Origin: Candidatus Latescibacterota bacterium
GTDB taxonomy: Bacteria > Latescibacterota > UBA2968 > UBA8231
Reading direction: 5' to 3'
NCBI GenBank assembly: GCA_022819745.1
Contig: JAJEGS010000021.1
Span: 124,001-188,000, forward strand
Length of the DNA stretch: 64,000 nucleotides
Below the pieces are notes generated by a model. It was not told the DNA's origin and ran no database searches. It worked only from the letters and a program-made list of their open reading frames with translations. Positions 62,452 to 64,000 of this stretch are shown in pieces. Both the position numbers and the translations under genes were made by a program. The number at the start of each line of letters is the position of its first letter. Positions within the stretch are counted from its first letter, which is position 1.

Positions 62452-63980
62452 CGCTCGTCTTCGTCTCGTTCTAAAAGCTGCTGACCACGCGCTCGATGCT
62501 TTTGACTCTCTTCGAGCAGGCCGAGTGCTTCGCAGGCATCGCCCAAATAGAGGTGTCCGCGTCCGTCTTCAGGCTCCAACTCGACAAAGCGTTGGTAGGC
62601 AGTCCGAGCCGCAGCAAAGTCGCCGAGTTGGGCGTGGGCTACCCCTAGGTTGAAGTGGGCTTTGGCGTATTGGGGTGCGAGGGCCGTGGCTTGGGCAAAA
62701 AGTCGCGTGGCCACTTTGAACTGGCGCTGCTGGGCGGCGATCAAACCGAGCATATAGTGAGGCTCGACGAGAGAGGTGTCGAGTTGGGTTGCCTTGGCGA
62801 AGGTTTGGGCCGCCCTTTCGAGTGATCCCGACTGATAGTGAGCATTGCCTAGATGCACGTACAGAACGGGATTTTCTGGATCCAGCTCGATGGCCCGCTG
62901 AAAATACCGGGCTGCCTGTCTTTGTCGGCCTTGCTCGGCGAGGAGGAGGCCGAGGCCGATGTGGGCGTCTTGGTGATCGGGTTTGATTTCGACCGCGCGA
63001 CGAAATTCTAACAAAGCTTGGTCGGTTTCGCCGACCATCTGGTGCTTCAATCCCATATTGTAGTGATCTCGCGCCGAGCCGATGGGGAGTGATTTGTGCG
63101 TCGGCGGGGAGATTTCGGAGTGCAGACCCCGATGCTGCTGGCGCAGGCTTTCAGAACGCGCCATTTCCCGCTTGCCCTCTTCGCGGCGGCCTAGGCGGAG
63201 ATATACATTGCCGAGGTTGAGGCGGAGCTTGGGCGAGTCGGGATTGAGTTCGGTGGCCTTGAGTAGCGCCTGCAAAGCCGCCTCATTATCGCCCATATCG
63301 CGATGAGCCAATCCCAAGAGAAAGTGCGCTTCGGCATCCTGCGGGTCGAAGCGCACCGCTTTTTTGAAGGCTCCAGCCGCCTCGGGCGGGAACCCCTTTT
63401 CCCGCTGGATTTTGCCCAATTTCTTGTAGGCTGGTGCCAAGGTGGAATCTGCCGCCAAGGCCGCTGCGTACGCTGCTTGGGCCTGATCTACTTCTTTGCG
63501 ATAGCCGTGCAATAAGCCCAAGTTGTAGTACGCCGTTGCTCGGTGGGGGTCGAGCGCGGTCGCTTGTTCAAAGGCGGCCCGCGCTGCTTCGACATCGCGG
63601 TGCTGGTTTTGGCTATACGCTCTGGAGGTGTAGCGGGCTGTGTGGATGATGCCGAGGACTTCGTATAACTCGGAGCGCGTCTGGTCTTTTTTGGGGGCTA
63701 GTTCAATCGCGTGTTCGATCGCGCGCAGGGCTTGGGGAAATTTGCCCAGTGCTAGGTAAGAGCGGGCGAGATAGTGGTGAACCTCGTAATCGTCGGCGCG
63801 TGAGGCCAGTGCCTTGTGCAAGGCGACGATGGCTTCGCTGTAGCGCTCCTGAGCAAAGGCGTACATTCCGGCACTGACCAAGGGGTCTCGCTCCTTGGGG
63901 CCACAGGCGCAGATGAGGAGACAAAGGGCGGCCCCAAGCCAAGACGAGACCCTTCTGCAGGACAGGTGATCGCGGGCCAT
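62448..63980 (-). CDS. TPR-repeat lipoprotein
   Basis: A 510-residue protein. A lipoprotein signal (hydrophobic region, then LICAC with the lipidated Cys near residue 26) precedes about eleven tetratricopeptide repeats such as AYYNLGLLHGYRKEVDQAQAAY and AHFNLGVAHAQLGDFAAARTAY. A polar linker near residues 290-310 separates two repeat blocks. It is likely a periplasmic or outer-membrane scaffold for protein interaction. It converges on the third secreted protein. The final 20 bases of the window are upstream of its ATG. Confidence 0.85.
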   Translation of the reverse strand: MARDHLSCRRVSSWLGAALCLLICACGPKERDPLVSAGMYAFAQERYSEAIVALHKALASRADDYEVHHYLARSYLALGKFPQALRAIEHAIELAPKKDQTRSELYEVLGIIHTARYTSRAYSQNQHRDVEAARAAFEQATALDPHRATAYYNLGLLHGYRKEVDQAQAAYAAALAADSTLAPAYKKLGKIQREKGFPPEAAGAFKKAVRFDPQDAEAHFLLGLAHRDMGDNEAALQALLKATELNPDSPKLRLNLGNVYLRLGRREEGKREMARSESLRQQHRGLHSEISPPTHKSLPIGSARDHYNMGLKHQMVGETDQALLEFRRAVEIKPDHQDAHIGLGLLLAEQGRQRQAARYFQRAIELDPENPVLYVHLGNAHYQSGSLERAAQTFAKATQLDTSLVEPHYMLGLIAAQQRQFKVATRLFAQATALAPQYAKAHFNLGVAHAQLGDFAAARTAYQRFVELEPEDGRGHLYLGDACEALGLLEESQKHRARGQQLLERDEDER

Positions 63981-64000
63981 TGATCGTCCGTTTTTTAGGT

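Noticed and set aside
1..64000. tRNA, rRNA, CRISPR arrays and insertion sequences
   Set aside because: Intergenic gaps were read on both strands; no cloverleaf, regular spacer-repeat array or transposase with flanking inverted repeats was seen.

Overview
The window is a 64 kb, mostly GC-rich and densely coded stretch of bacterial chromosome. The family mix suggests an uncultivated member of the FCB superphylum, close to Latescibacterota- or Poribacteria-like genomes. It includes TonB-dependent receptors with an N-terminal carboxypeptidase-regulatory domain (one paired with a DUF4249 lipoprotein), large secreted proteins with a TPNGDG-type FlgD/gliding-like tail, several sugar-acid TIM-barrel enzymes, phytanoyl-CoA-type oxygenases and a ferritin. 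That placement is an inference from gene content; no rRNA, tRNA or CRISPR array was found.

Layout. 0-3.4 kb: a gene end, a small membrane protein, a DUF4143 AAA ATPase behind a perfect 13-bp inverted repeat, a short SDR protein and a macro-domain protein. 3.4-16.9 kb: metabolic genes, including an acyltransferase with an ankyrin insert coupled to an enolase-superfamily enzyme, a ferritin-like/ATP-grasp fusion, an Rpn-like nuclease, a thioesterase, an UxuA-like enzyme followed by a Gfo/Idh-like protein, a half-length GlnE, and an SMP-30 lactonase followed by a sodium:solute symporter. 17.1-20.5 kb: an AT-richer McrB/McrC pair. 20.7-23.6 kb: a NagB/PIG-L fusion and ferritin. 23.7-25.8 kb: a compact restriction-modification-like locus (unknown nuclease candidate, Xre regulator, divergent Dam-type methylase). 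25.8-38.7 kb: two paralogous TonB receptors flanking a seven-gene operon led by a CarH/LitR-like B12-binding MerR regulator and encoding desaturase, FAD oxidoreductase, DUF1365, cyclopropane-synthase-like methyltransferase, DUF1295 and a second methyltransferase.

38.9-43.7 kb: class III aminotransferase, luciferase-like oxidoreductase, a second candidate nuclease/methyltransferase pair arranged convergently, and a PhyH dioxygenase. 43.9-51.4 kb: a complete Yej-type peptide ABC importer with two tandem binding proteins. 51.6-62.5 kb: three homologous giant secreted proteins with discoidin-like modules and a shared C-terminal tail, interrupted by an enolase-superfamily dehydratase lying between 57-bp direct repeats, a 2OG-type oxygenase and an M28 peptidase. 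A TPR lipoprotein closes the window.

The most interesting points are the two restriction-modification candidates whose nucleases I cannot assign to a named family, the light/B12-type regulator heading a lipid-remodelling operon, the direct-repeat-bounded cassette, and unusual fusions (ankyrin-acyltransferase, ferritin-like/ATP-grasp). Functions come from reading motifs by eye; no database search was run.
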